Shown here one piece after another: positions 1 to 10,548 of a DNA stretch of 64,000 bases. The stretch is taken from contig OX578147.1 in NCBI GenBank assembly GCA_951213105.1, positions 128,112,322 to 128,176,321 of the forward strand. The letters are read 5' to 3'. The stretch is from Amaurobius ferox. Lineage: Eukaryota; Arthropoda; Arachnida; Araneae; Amaurobiidae. Position numbers and translations under genes: made by a program. Position 1 is the stretch's first letter. Every line of letters begins with the position of its first letter. The notes beneath the pieces were generated by a model, which was not told where the DNA came from, did not search any database, and saw only the letters and a list, made by a program, of their open reading frames with translations.

Positions 1-69
1 AATAACTGTAAAAAGGAACTACAAACTAAAGTCCTTTAGATGAAAAATTTGGATATATAGTGCAGTTAG

Positions 70-106
<37 letters not shown>

Positions 107-835
107 GAAGTTATATTATATATATATATATGCCTATTTTACTCCAAAAATGAACCTCACAGCGCCATTTTGACCCGTGGTGGCAAAAATACGAACTATT
201 TTTTTTTCTTTTAAAAATCAAAACCCCATGGTCTAAATAGTATTTACTGCAAATTTGGTTGAGTTTGGTCCAATAGTTTTCTCCCTATCGGGCTCTAAAC
301 ACATCTACTATGGCTACCCTATATATTTTCCAAAACGGGTGTCATCAACTTTTGTAAACTCAGGATTCCAGTATCAAACATGTAGGTGAGTTTCTGGAAT
401 CACGAGATCCCGGGATTATAATCTCTAGTAGCTTAAGTGCAAAGTGAAAGTGATGGGGAAAAAGTTTCCACATGCATCGCAATGTCCTACATTAAGAGAA
501 TCATAATAAAAAAAACTTGGCTTGCTTCGTACTTAAAATAGCTTTCCATCCTGGGTAAATTGCCGTAATCGACTTCCTCCTTTAGCTGGCGATGACTTGA
601 TTTTTAAATTAACTAGTTCATGAAGTTTGTATAGAAGGAAAGTCGATGAAATAAACTCAAACGATAAAATGGATCAATTGATCTGAGGTTCCAAAATGGT
701 AGTTTGCGAACTCTTGGGGCAGAGTTTGCGAGCTGTAATCGAATTGATCTGAGGAACTTGCGGTGGTGCGAACTCTTGAGGTTCCAAAATGGTGCTTTGC
801 AACTCTTTGTTTGACCATAGACAAAACAAGCGAAT
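1..835. other. AT-rich non-coding stretch with (TA)n
   Basis: No gene was recognised. (TA)n tracts lie at about 72-103 and 111-131. Around 650-810 a short phrase containing GAGGTTCCAAAATGGT occurs twice, so this part is itself locally duplicated. The short reading frames here have no recognisable domain. Confidence 0.6.
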
Positions 836-2410
836 ATTGGGAATAATTGAAGTTCTGAAGGGCCATTTTTCGCGTTTAATGTACTTTTTTTCTTTTTATA
901 ATAATTTTTTCATGGGGGGGGGGGGGCATAGAAGACCCTGGCTTGGAGTTTCGCAAAGAGGGGGACAAACCAAAATTTAGGCAGCTATTATAACAGATAA
1001 TTGAAGCTCAGGTGTCTACCTTCCGTATTCAATTTACCTTTTTTTCTCTTTTTACAATAAATGTTTTATAAGGGGGCCCTAGAATTAGCTTTTGCTTTGG
1101 GGTCTCATAGAATTAGCTTTTGCTTTGGGGTTCCATAGAATTTACTTTTGCTTAGGGGTTCCATAGAATTTACTTTTGCATACGGGCCCCATAGAATTTA
1201 CTTTGGCCTAGGGGCATATATAATTTACTATTGTCTAAGGGCCTATAGAATCTACTTTCCCCTAGGGGCACATAGAATTTACTATTGCCTGGGGCCATAG
1301 AATTTACTTTTGCCCATGAGCTCATAGAATTTGCTAAATTTAAGCAGCTACTATAACGGACAATCGAAGCTCAAGCTTCCGTGCTCAATGTACCTTTTTT
1401 TTCTTTTTACAATAAATTTTTCATGAGGGGGCCTTAGAATTTGCTTTTGCTTAGGGGTCCCATAGAATTTGCTTTTGCTTAAGGGTCCCATAGAATTTGT
1501 TTCTGCTTTGGGTTCCATAGAATTTACTTTGGCCTAGGGGCATATATAATTTACTATTGTCTAAGGGCCTATAGAATCTACTTTCGCCTAGGGGCACATA
1601 GAATTTACTATTGCTTGGGGCCATAGAATTTACTTTTGCTTAGGAGCCCATAGGATTTGCTAAATTTAAACAGCTACAATAACGGACAATCGAAGCTCAA
1701 GTTTCCGTGCTCAATGTACTTTTTTTTTCTTTTCACAATAAATTTTTCATAAGGGGGCACTAGAATTTGCCTTTGCTTAGGGGTCGCATAGAATTTGCTT
1801 TTGCTTTGGGATTCTATAGAATTTACTTTTGCCTAGGGGCGCCATTGAATTTACTTTTGCAGACGGACCCATAAAATTTACTATTGCCTAGGAACATATA
1901 TAATTTACTATTGTTTAGGAGCCCACAGAATCTACTTTTCCCTAGGGCACATAGACTTCCTTTGGCCCAGGGGAACATAGAATTTACTATTGCCTGGGGG
2001 CCATAGAATTTACTTTTGCCTAGGAGCCCATAGGAATTTGCTAAATTTAAGTAGCTACTATAATGGATAATCGAAGCTTAAGCTTCCGTGCTCAATGTAT
2101 CTTTTTTTACTTTTTACAATAAATTTTTCATGAGGGAGTCCTAGAATTTACTTTTGCCTAGGAGTACTGGCAAGACTTAAGGCGGCTTTGATTCAGGGGT
2201 TCGAAAAAAGGGGGATCAAGGGAAAATTTAGTCAGCTATTATAACGGACAATCGAAGCTCATCCTTCGTACTCAATGTACCTCTTTATTCATTTTACAAT
2301 AAATAAAGTTTTCACGATGTGACTCTAGAATTTACTTTTGCCTAGGAACCCATAAAATTTATTTTAGCTTAGGGCTCATAAAATTTACTTTTACCTAGAA
2401 ACCATGGCAA
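836..2410. repeat. Higher-order tandem repeat (satellite-like)
   Basis: Two nested periods are visible. The short unit, about 27 bp, reads CATAGAATTTACTTTTGCCT followed by AGGGGC and is repeated many times with variation. Groups of it are separated by a longer block containing GGACAATCGAAGCTCA, then a T-rich stretch and ACAATAAATTTTTCATGAGG. That block recurs near 970, 1340, 1667, 2045 and 2227, giving a larger unit that shrinks from about 370 to 180 bp. Divergence between copies is considerable, so this is an old array. Confidence 0.85.
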
Positions 2411-2419
2411 AATTTAAGC

Positions 2420-3046
2420 GGCCTCCAACTCAAAGACCTATGGACCAACTTTCATCAAATTTTATATATAACTTGTGGGTTACTCTGGTGCTGATTAGAT
2501 TTTGGTACGATTCGGAGTTAAAGAACCTGCCTTCTTTCGCGAAATGACCCGCAAAAATTGTATTTATCCACTCTAGCTAAAAAAAACCTAATAGACCAAA
2601 GTTCACAAATCAGAAAATTCGGTAAATAAATCACTTTTGGGTAACCCTGGTGCTGATTAGATTTTGGCACAATTCAGATAAAAATAACCTACTTTTTTAC
2701 AAAATGGCCCGCAAAAATTGTCAAAAGCAAAGATAAAAGACTAGATACGCTCAAATGTATCCATTAAACGACTGTTTTATACGCAATTCTCCACGATGAA
2801 AAGAGTAAGACCAATTCCATAAATATAGGATTAACAGTTTTGAAGATATTTCAGTTTTTATGCATTTTTGCTACGCCCAGTTATCAAATGAAACCAAAAA
2901 TTGAATGAAAAGCGAAAATTCGGTGTCATTTAAAATAATGATGCACGCTATTCTGTGTAATTGTAATCAGTTTAACGATTATTAAAGAAATAAAAAGAAA
3001 CTGCATTTGAGTCTGTTAGGAAAGTCATTTGCTGCCCGCATGAGAT
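2420..3046 (-). repeat. Dispersed repeat family C, truncated copy
   Basis: It shares the phrases TCTGGTGCTGATTAGATTTT, CGATTCGGA and AAATGACCCGCAAAAAT, and an end resembling AAAGTCATTTGCTGCCCGCA, with copies near 24.6, 37.4, 48.4, 49.9 and 56.9 kb. The hairpin end with its microsatellite is missing; the copy joins the satellite at its left side. Non-coding. Confidence 0.7.
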
Positions 3047-3593
3047 TTCTTTTTGTTTTTTCCGGGTTTGGGAAACAACTTACATATATGATATGGTCAG
3101 CCTATTGAGAGACCATTTCTTTCGAGGTCCCGTAATTGGTTTCAAATGCTCTATGTGGTAAATAGGAGTTTCAGAATTTTAAAACCTTTCATATGTTTCC
3201 TTAGAGAAAAAAAAAAACCTTCCTCAAAGAAGCACGTGTTTCATTTCACGGCAAAAGATTTTCCTCAGCTGTCTGCGCTCGCACTTTTAACACCCGACAA
3301 ACCGCATTCAATGTCAGCCACTTCGACTCTGCGCAGGAAAAAGCTCCATGACTCCAGAGTCAAGGTTAGTTGCTTCTATCCTGCGGAAAGCGATTCTCGT
3401 TTATGGAAATTGCCAGATTGGTTATTGCGTCTGTCACGCGAAGTTCGACAGTTCTTCATTATGTAAACAGCTGCTTGCCGTGCTATTTATAATCGGTTGC
3501 TTTAGAAAAATCGTGCTATTCATCAAAGGATGAGAAATGAAAATCCGAAAATAACATATTTCCTGGTTAATATTTGTTTAATGCATTTAATAC
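3047..3593. other. Unassigned segment, less AT-rich
   Basis: An open frame at 3146-3466 (ATG start, 106 codons) has no recognisable domain. A possible splice donor (AAG then GTTAGT) follows near 3364. Nothing supports a real gene beyond this. Confidence 0.4.
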
Positions 3594-4029
3594 TGTTACG
3601 AGGTATGCTATGGAATATTGGGTGCACTATCAGGATACATGAATAAGTCTAAATTTCTGTATAACTAACACGTTTATTTACAAGCAGAGTAAACAGGAAC
3701 ACTATACAACGAATAGCTCTATAACTATCTCGCAAGATCACCAAACAACTGTCGGATACATTAAAACAGCAGTTAAATGCTCAGCTAATTCACAAAATAG
3801 CCGATGCTATTTTCAAAACATTGACATATCCCAGAATTTAGCGTGGATCGTATCACGTCAACGACTGCTCTCTAATTGAGCGATAACTCAATATATATAC
3901 TTTCCGTAGAAACCTATAGAAATAACTCGTATCTTCAAGTATATTCGATATTTCAAGAAAACTCTGGTACATTCGAAAAGTAACCAAGTTGGCGACCCCG
4001 TCCTGAAAGTCAAAATATGGCAACCCTAC
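3594..4029 (-). mobile_element. Candidate solo LTR (weak)
   Basis: Read on the minus strand this segment begins TGTAGGGTTGCC and ends GTAACA, so it has TG...CA ends. It contains a TATA-like tract and, further along, an AATAAA near 3670-3680, in the order expected of an LTR. A clean target duplication is not visible: TTACG occurs at both sides but slightly out of register with the TG/CA ends. It could be chance. Confidence 0.35.
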
Positions 4030-4740
4030 ATTACGTAATAGGAATGGCTACCTGTAAAGGTGTTTCTCCTTTCTGGGACTCAAAAGACCCAAAGACTCAT
4101 TTTACATATTCGTAATGATACTTTTTCATACTATTGTATAGAGAAATTATTGTTTTGGTGATAAAGCACGTTTCGGAGATCTTAAACATTTATCGAACGT
4201 TTTTGGAAATATCCCCGATTGTGCGTGATTTGTGTATGTTCTCTTCCTTCTCTTTCATATCGCTCCGCTGTACCACATTATTGGTTCTGTGCTGTAGATT
4301 GTGTCAGTTACACGTTGTAGATGTAAAGACAGATTTTTCTAACCACCCATTTACAAAATAATCGTAAAATTCCTGCAGCTTTGGTTGCTGCGGTAAACCT
4401 TCTTGAATGGATGACCATCCGTTATCTATGTCTGCTTCTGGAAGGTGTGCTAAATGCTACACACATGAAAAATGAAGTCTAATATCTCCACTTTCTTTAT
4501 AATAACTAGCTAACATGCCGCCCACAGATATTGATTAACATGAAAGGTGCATCCTGAAATCCCTACTAACGAAAATAGAATTTTCGTTATTAGTTACAGC
4601 GTAAACATTTGGTTGAATATATCAATCAGTTTTTGAAGCATTCTTAATTGTTCCAAATTCTCATAATACTATTACATTACGACATTACGAAAGTGCCCAT
4701 GTTGTAAGCAAAGGCAACTTTTCCCCTATATTGCACCTGT
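4030..4740. other. Unassigned AT-rich stretch
   Basis: No domain, RNA gene or repeat shared with the rest of the window was recognised. The frame at 4134-4361 looks like chance. Confidence 0.5.
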
Positions 4741-4975
4741 TAGATTTGGGAAAGTCTTGACATGGATGCAAGTACCACCAAATTTGGCATGTACGCAAGT
4801 GCCACTAAATTTGACATGTATACAAGCGTCACTGTACGCAAGTGTCACCAATTTATTTTCTCTCCCCCTATCACTCTCTTCCTTCTTTCTCTTCCCCCTC
4901 TCTCCCCACCTATCACTCTCTCCTTTCTCTCCCACACCCCTTCTATGCTCCCTCACTCACTCTGTGTGTACGAGG
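4741..4975. repeat. Short degenerate repeat followed by polypyrimidine tract
   Basis: From 4757 a phrase like CATGTACGCAAGTGCCACTA is repeated about four times with changes. It is followed at about 4855-4970 by a strand-biased C/T tract (CTCTCCCCCTATCACTCTC and similar). The overlapping reading frames in this block are low-complexity artefacts. Confidence 0.7.
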
Positions 4976-5495
4976 TGTGAACACTATAAATCTAAAGCAT
5001 GCACTTACAGCTATAAAAATTTGAATTATAATACATAAAAAATTAGAACTAGATAGAATATTATGTAGTTTGTGCGGTAAGAACTTGAATTAATATTTGA
5101 ATTTTAATAATATCATAGCATTATTTTATTTGAAGGATCATGATAACTTTCGAAACAATGAAAAATTTGGAGGGAAAAAAATAAATTACGCTTACGATGC
5201 AAATACTTTAAAAACAGCGCATAATTACATAAATCAGCCAAACGTATCCAATTCATCGGTATCAGCAAGCTGCTGCCAACTTGAAAAAAGGAATTTTTTA
5301 ATTTTTAATTTGAAGTAAATCTGAAATTTTTTAAAAGAATAGACTGCAAACGAATGCTCAATAAAGTATACGTGTTTTCTTTTATGTGAATAACATCTAC
5401 GGTTGGGGTTTCTGTGGCCTGAAAAAAGGAGCATTATGGAAAATGTAAACACTTGGGTCGGAAAATGTATGGAAAATATAAACCCTGCCCTGCGG
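4976..5495. other. Unassigned AT-rich stretch
   Basis: Nothing recognisable is coded here. It runs into a repeat shared with 59 kb at its right side. Confidence 0.5.
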
Positions 5496-5604
5496 ATCTG
5501 CTTCTTTCTTTTTAACATCTCGCTTCACATGTGCCTCTATGCCACGGTAAAATAGTTCCCCTCTCCTCCAATCGCGGTTGGAGATATCAGCACAGTCTCC
5601 GAAC
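5496..5604. repeat. Fragment shared with 58996-59108
   Basis: The phrases CACATGTGCCTCTA, TAGTTCCCCTCTCC and GATATCAGCACAGTC occur in the same order at 58996-59108. In both places the fragment is followed, at once or within about 30 bases, by (TA)n and then by Naiad-like tail fragments, so it travels with that TA-bracketed cluster. Its identity is unknown. Confidence 0.7.

Positions 5605-5678
<74 letters not shown>
5605..5678. repeat. (TA)n microsatellite
   Basis: Almost pure TA dinucleotide repeat with one CA interruption. Confidence 0.95.
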
Positions 5679-5681
<3 letters not shown>

Positions 5682-5988
5682 GCCGCATGGTAATACAAAT
5701 TTTCTTAATGTATCCTATTTTCATTTTTTCATTGTTTGATGCCTGTAGTCTGAGTTTGGGTATTTATAGTAATGTACTATTGCCCAACCTGAAACAGGCA
5801 TATGTTTGGGTTGGTTAGAGTTAAATACTCAGACCTGAGGAGGAATTTAACTCTGACTAATCATCGAATTTGGGCTGGTGCTGTTCTCTTCTCTTGTCGG
5901 CATTGTGGCCGTGGATTTGCTTCTAAGGTGGTGTTGATATTGCTTTTTTTTTTTTTTTTTAATTTTACATATTTTTTATTATTACATA

Positions 5989-5996
<8 letters not shown>
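5679..5996. repeat. TA-bracketed unassigned fragment
   Basis: A 318-bp non-coding piece between two (TA)n tracts. It contains an interrupted inverted pair (GTTAGAGTTAAATACTCAGA and AATTTAACTCTGACTAA) and a T18 run near 5945. By position it could be a tail of another Naiad subfamily, but no direct match proves this. Confidence 0.45.

Positions 5997-6074
<78 letters not shown>
5997..6074. repeat. (TA)n microsatellite
   Basis: TA repeat with GTATAAA interruptions. It directly precedes the plus-strand Naiad-like tail. Confidence 0.95.
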
Positions 6075-6076
<2 letters not shown>

Positions 6077-6735
6077 TTTTTTATTTTTTCTTTACGAATG
6101 GCAACACTGGTCTCTTCTATCAGTGTTCCCTCGATCCCTGTAATGAATCGTCTGTACACATGCTGTGCTTTTTCCAGGTATTCATTTTTTCTTTTTTATT
6201 CCATCTTTATGTATGTCGTCCAAGTAGAAATAGTTCATAGATTTAATCTATCTATTTCTTCAGAAACATACATTTTTGAGTTTGCTTCTACAAAAAACTT
6301 GGACATGATTAGATTTTTGTAGAGGTTAACAATTCATGATTTAGGCTTAGAGCCTCGTCCACGTGTAAGGCGTTTGTGCTTGATTTCGTTTGTTATACTT
6401 ATTTCGATTCCATACCTTTGTATTATATTTTTCATTGACTTGTTGATTCGATATTAATTTTTTTATTTTTTCCATATGCTTGAGGATTAATTGATTTTTA
6501 CATTTGTTTTGTACGCCAGTTAGATAGTTGAATTTAGTTTAAGTTTTTCTTTTTTTGTTTCCATACCTTTTAATTTGGTTGATTTTCTGTAACTTGATAG
6601 CTAGTGTTTTGTATTTTTAATCCATTTGATTGATGATTTGCTGTATTATATTTTATTCTGTGGGTGTTTTTAAAAAGTTAGGTTTATTGTGTTACATCTT
6701 CTTACTTTTCGTTCATTGGATTTTCAAACTTCTAT

Positions 6736-6738
<3 letters not shown>
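6075..6738 (+). mobile_element. 5'-truncated Naiad-like PLE tail (3' UTR only)
   Basis: This 664-bp segment is a near-perfect reverse complement of 6877-7540, the region downstream of the intact Naiad-like ORF. The ORF of the neighbour is on the minus strand, so its sense here runs left to right and the piece corresponds to a 3' UTR truncated just downstream of the stop. It ends at CAAACTTCTATTA directly against (TA)n. Together with the neighbour it makes an inverted repeat of about 660 bp per arm around the central TA tract at 6739-6876. The translated frames in both arms are identical, but no domain is seen in them. Confidence 0.75.
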
Positions 6739-6813
<75 letters not shown>

Positions 6814-6825
6814 ATATATATATAC

Positions 6826-6876
<51 letters not shown>
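6739..6876. repeat. (TA)n microsatellite at the centre of an inverted repeat
   Basis: About 138 bp of TA with a few GTATG and CATATAAA interruptions, separating two tail-to-tail PLE 3' ends. Confidence 0.95.
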
Positions 6877-6879
<3 letters not shown>

Positions 6880-7669
6880 ATAGAAGTTTGAAAATCCAAT
6901 GAACGAAAAGTAAGAAGATGTAACACGATAAACCTAACTTTTTAAAAACACCCACAGAATAAAATATAATACAGCAAATCATCAATCAAATGGATTAAAA
7001 ATACAAAACACTAGCTATCAAGTTACAGAAAATCAACCAAATTAAAAGGTATGGAAACAAAAAAAGAAAAACTTAAACTAAATTCAACTATCTAACTGTC
7101 GTACAAAACAAATGTAAAAATCAATTAATCCTCAAGCATATGGAAAAAATAAAAAAATTAATATCGAATCAACAAGTCAATGAAAAATATAATACAAAGG
7201 TATGGAATCTAAATAAGTATAACAAACGAAATCAAGCACAAACGCCTTACACGTGGACGAGGCTCTAAGCCTAAATCATGAATTGTTAACCTCTACAAAA
7301 ATCTAATCATGTCCAAGTTTTTTGTAGAAGCAAACTCAAAAATGTATGTTTCTGAAGAAATAGATAGATTAAATCTATGAACTATTTCTACTTGGACGAC
7401 ATACATAAAGATGGAATAAAAAAGAAAAAATGAATACCTGGAAAAAGCACAGCATGTGTACAGACGATTCATTACAGGGATCGAGGGAACACTGATAGAA
7501 GAGACCAGTGTTGCCATTCGTAAAGAAAAAATAAAAAACCATTTACTGTTGCCATTCATAAGAATTGAAAAACTGTGAAGCGAAATGTAAAGAAAAAGTA
7601 TTAATATACAATAAGAGCTACTAAAAAGAGGGGCAAATAAAGGTAATGCTTAAGTGGGAAGTGAATGGG

Positions 7670-7704
<35 letters not shown>

Positions 7705-10334
7705 AGATGACTGGCTAATATAAGATACTATGAATAGAATTATATGATACTATGGAAAGAATTATGAAAATCCAGCTATTTTAAATTTTTTAACAATACT
7801 ATTTACTAAATAAGTGGGATATTTATATAAATTACTAGTAATTTTGAGATTATTGATATGCATAGCATGAAATTTTTTATCAGATAATCTATAAATTCTA
7901 AAAAGCTGATTGAGTATAATATTTCTAAACAATTGAATCGAGTTACAGGAATTAAAAGGTAAGATTTTATTAATATTAAAATTATAAAAGTCTTTTTTAT
8001 CATATAAATTTGTAACAATTCTATTAGAAGGATCAATAAAAAGATTTAAATCCAAAAAATTAACATTTTTATTAATAGTAGCTTCACTAGGTATTAATTC
8101 CAAATTGTCTGGATAGTAATCTATATCTATGAGATAATTTTCTGTATGTACTAAGCAAATCAGATCATCAACATATCTGTAAAAAGTATAATCTATTGAA
8201 GTAAATGACATTTCATAATGATAAAGGTATAAATTAGCTAGCATACTGCTACTACAGCCACCCTGTGGAACTCCTGAGACTTGTAAGTATAATTTATTTC
8301 CTTGAAAAATATAATTATTGAAAATAACAAAGTGAAGAAGTTTAGGAAAATTTTTAAATTTAATTTGATTTGAAAGAGGTGTAATATAAGCATTATATAG
8401 AGCTAAAATTACATCATATAGATCAGATATCTTAATATTATTAAAAAGATCTTTAAAATCAAAAGTTTGAAATCCTATTATTTTTCTAAGAGATGTTAAT
8501 TTATTCTTTAATTCTTTACTATTATTTAGAATATGGTAGTTATTGCTAGTCTGGCTTAAACTATTATTTATTAGATTTAAAGAATTTAGTAATAATTTAC
8601 TCGCAGTAGTAGAGTAAGTATTATGGCCACTAGTAACTGTACTAAATTTAATAGGATTTTTATGAAATTTTGGAATAAGCACTATATAAGGAAATTTAAG
8701 ATATTTATATTTAATATTTAAATCATTATACATATTGATAATTTTCAATTTAATACTATTGATGGAATGTAAATCAGGTTTAAAAAGACTATTATTTTTT
8801 AAATAATCTAACAGAAATTGAATATAAAATTTTTTACAGATAATAGCATAATTATTAGAGGCTTTATCAACATAGGTGATAACAAAGGATCTTTGTAAAT
8901 CATTAATGGAATGTTTAATATTATCAATATTATATAAAGATCTAGACAATTTAATATCTCTAATAGCATTTTTAATTGATTCTAATATAGTAAATTTCCA
9001 CATATTAAATGCCTCTAATGGCAGAGCGTATTTACAAGCTAATTTATATATATATTTATCAAGATCAAGATTAATTGATTTTAAGACTTTAAAAGAATTA
9101 TTACAAGAAGGTATCCTAAATTTAGTGCCAAATGACATAATGGTTCTTAACACATTGTCACTAACAAGGTCTAAATCTCCTGTAACTATGTGCCCCAAGT
9201 CAGGATTTAGAAATTTAGCAAATTTATTTAATTTACAAATACATTCACTATCTACAATTGACTGAGAAGAATGATCAATAGAGAGCGATTGTGAAACTTC
9301 ATTATAATTAAATATAGACCTACCAATAGGCTTATTGTATTTGAATGTCTTTGAAACAAATAAATCACCAATAGGCAATAAATGTTTAAACTTGTTAAAC
9401 AGATGTCCAAAATTTATAGAATTATATATAGGATGTTTGAAAGAGATAACACAATAAGAATTAGTAGTTGTATTATTATAATGAAACTGATTTAGTTTTA
9501 AATTTAAAAACTGTGATCTTGTAATAAGCAAATCAAAGAAAATATGATTAAAATGTTCATTAGCAAGATTTAATTTTAAAAAAATGGCATAAACCTTATT
9601 TAAATGTTTTTTCTTTACTGCAAAAACCCAGGATCTAATGAATTTCCATTGAAAAGTTCTATTAAATTGATTATGTAGAGTTATAATCTCAGATTTATGA
9701 TCATTAAGACTGGAATGTCCCTTTCCTCGTTTAAATCTTTTGAGTTTGATTGATTCACTATCATTTAAATGGGGTTTCAAAAAAAGGTGATTAAAAATAG
9801 AATATTTATTATCTACAAAATTATTTTTTACAACATTACCATTTAGATACATTTGATTTAATCCATATGGAAAAAGAGTACAATGTGATTTAATATAGTA
9901 GTTTTCAAAATAAATCCTATCTGCTGATTTTGTTTTTATATCTAAAATATGTATAGTAATATTTTCAAAACCATGTTTGGCAAAGTGTTTATATTCAATT
10001 TTATTGGAAGTAGGAAGAAAATTATTATTTAGAATATATTTTTTGACATGATCTCTGTGTACATTCATACGTAGATGAATGGGATTACTAGTTTGTCCTA
10101 TATATGATAGATTGCATATGTTACAAGATAAACGGTAGATGCAATTAAAAATTTTGCAGAAAGGCAGAAGACTTTCATGGTTTGTAATTTGAGTATGAGA
10201 AGCATATGGGCAGGTTTTGCATTTTTTATTCTTACATTTATTGAAATTATAATTTTTAGTAGGGTAATCACTATATTCAAAATTATCCATGGCACAAAGT
10301 TGGTAATGGGATATCGGTCTAAACAATTCCCAAT
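6877..10334 (-). mobile_element. Naiad-like Penelope element, apparently full length
   Basis: The element spans from (TA)n at its right (5') side to (TA)n at its left (3') side. It contains one intact ORF (7762-10290) and an 885-bp 3' UTR. An A-run at 7671-7700 (T-run in sense) lies about 60 bp after the stop; the isolated tail copy near 60 kb stops exactly at the equivalent run, as 5' truncation would produce. No target duplication can be told apart from the TA repeats. Confidence 0.8.
7762..10290 (-). CDS. GIY-YIG/reverse transcriptase polyprotein of a Naiad-like PLE
   Basis: An intact 842-residue protein likely to nick target DNA and prime reverse transcription of its own RNA. Order of domains: a cysteine knuckle (C19, C24, C27), an N-terminal GIY-YIG nuclease (IYRLSC...SYIGQT at 51-66, R74, candidate catalytic E129 in [10 protein letters not shown], then PYGLN at 141-145), a long AT-coded linker, and a reverse transcriptase with PKFHK (540-544), motif A FDFKDLF around D611, motif B SGVPQGG (672-678) and catalytic YVDD (706-709). 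A nuclease before the RT is the order described for the Naiad/Chlamys PLE clade; canonical PLEs have it after. The start chosen is the ATG at 10290; the open frame runs 38 codons further into (TA)n, which codes only alternating Tyr/Ile and is unlikely to be translated. Rich in Asn, Lys and Ile, matching local AT content. It may be functional. Confidence 0.88.
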   Translation of the reverse strand: MDNFEYSDYPTKNYNFNKCKNKKCKTCPYASHTQITNHESLLPFCKIFNCIYRLSCNICNLSYIGQTSNPIHLRMNVHRDHVKKYILNNNFLPTSNKIEYKHFAKHGFENITIHILDIKTKSADRIYFENYYIKSHCTLFPYGLNQMYLNGNVVKNNFVDNKYSIFNHLFLKPHLNDSESIKLKRFKRGKGHSSLNDHKSEIITLHNQFNRTFQWKFIRSWVFAVKKKHLNKVYAIFLKLNLANEHFNHIFFDLLITRSQFLNLKLNQFHYNNTTTNSYCVISFKHPIYNSINFGHLFNKFKHLLPIGDLFVSKTFKYNKPIGRSIFNYNEVSQSLSIDHSSQSIVDSECICKLNKFAKFLNPDLGHIVTGDLDLVSDNVLRTIMSFGTKFRIPSCNNSFKVLKSINLDLDKYIYKLACKYALPLEAFNMWKFTILESIKNAIRDIKLSRSLYNIDNIKHSINDLQRSFVITYVDKASNNYAIICKKFYIQFLLDYLKNNSLFKPDLHSINSIKLKIINMYNDLNIKYKYLKFPYIVLIPKFHKNPIKFSTVTSGHNTYSTTASKLLLNSLNLINNSLSQTSNNYHILNNSKELKNKLTSLRKIIGFQTFDFKDLFNNIKISDLYDVILALYNAYITPLSNQIKFKNFPKLLHFVIFNNYIFQGNKLYLQVSGVPQGGCSSSMLANLYLYHYEMSFTSIDYTFYRYVDDLICLVHTENYLIDIDYYPDNLELIPSEATINKNVNFLDLNLFIDPSNRIVTNLYDKKDFYNFNINKILPFNSCNSIQLFRNIILNQLFRIYRLSDKKFHAMHINNLKITSNLYKYPTYLVNSIVKKFKIAGFS

Positions 10335-10548
<214 letters not shown>

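Noticed and set aside
3146..3466. Possible host exon with splice donor
   Set aside because: Only one weak donor-like site and no domain, acceptor or conserved partner exon.
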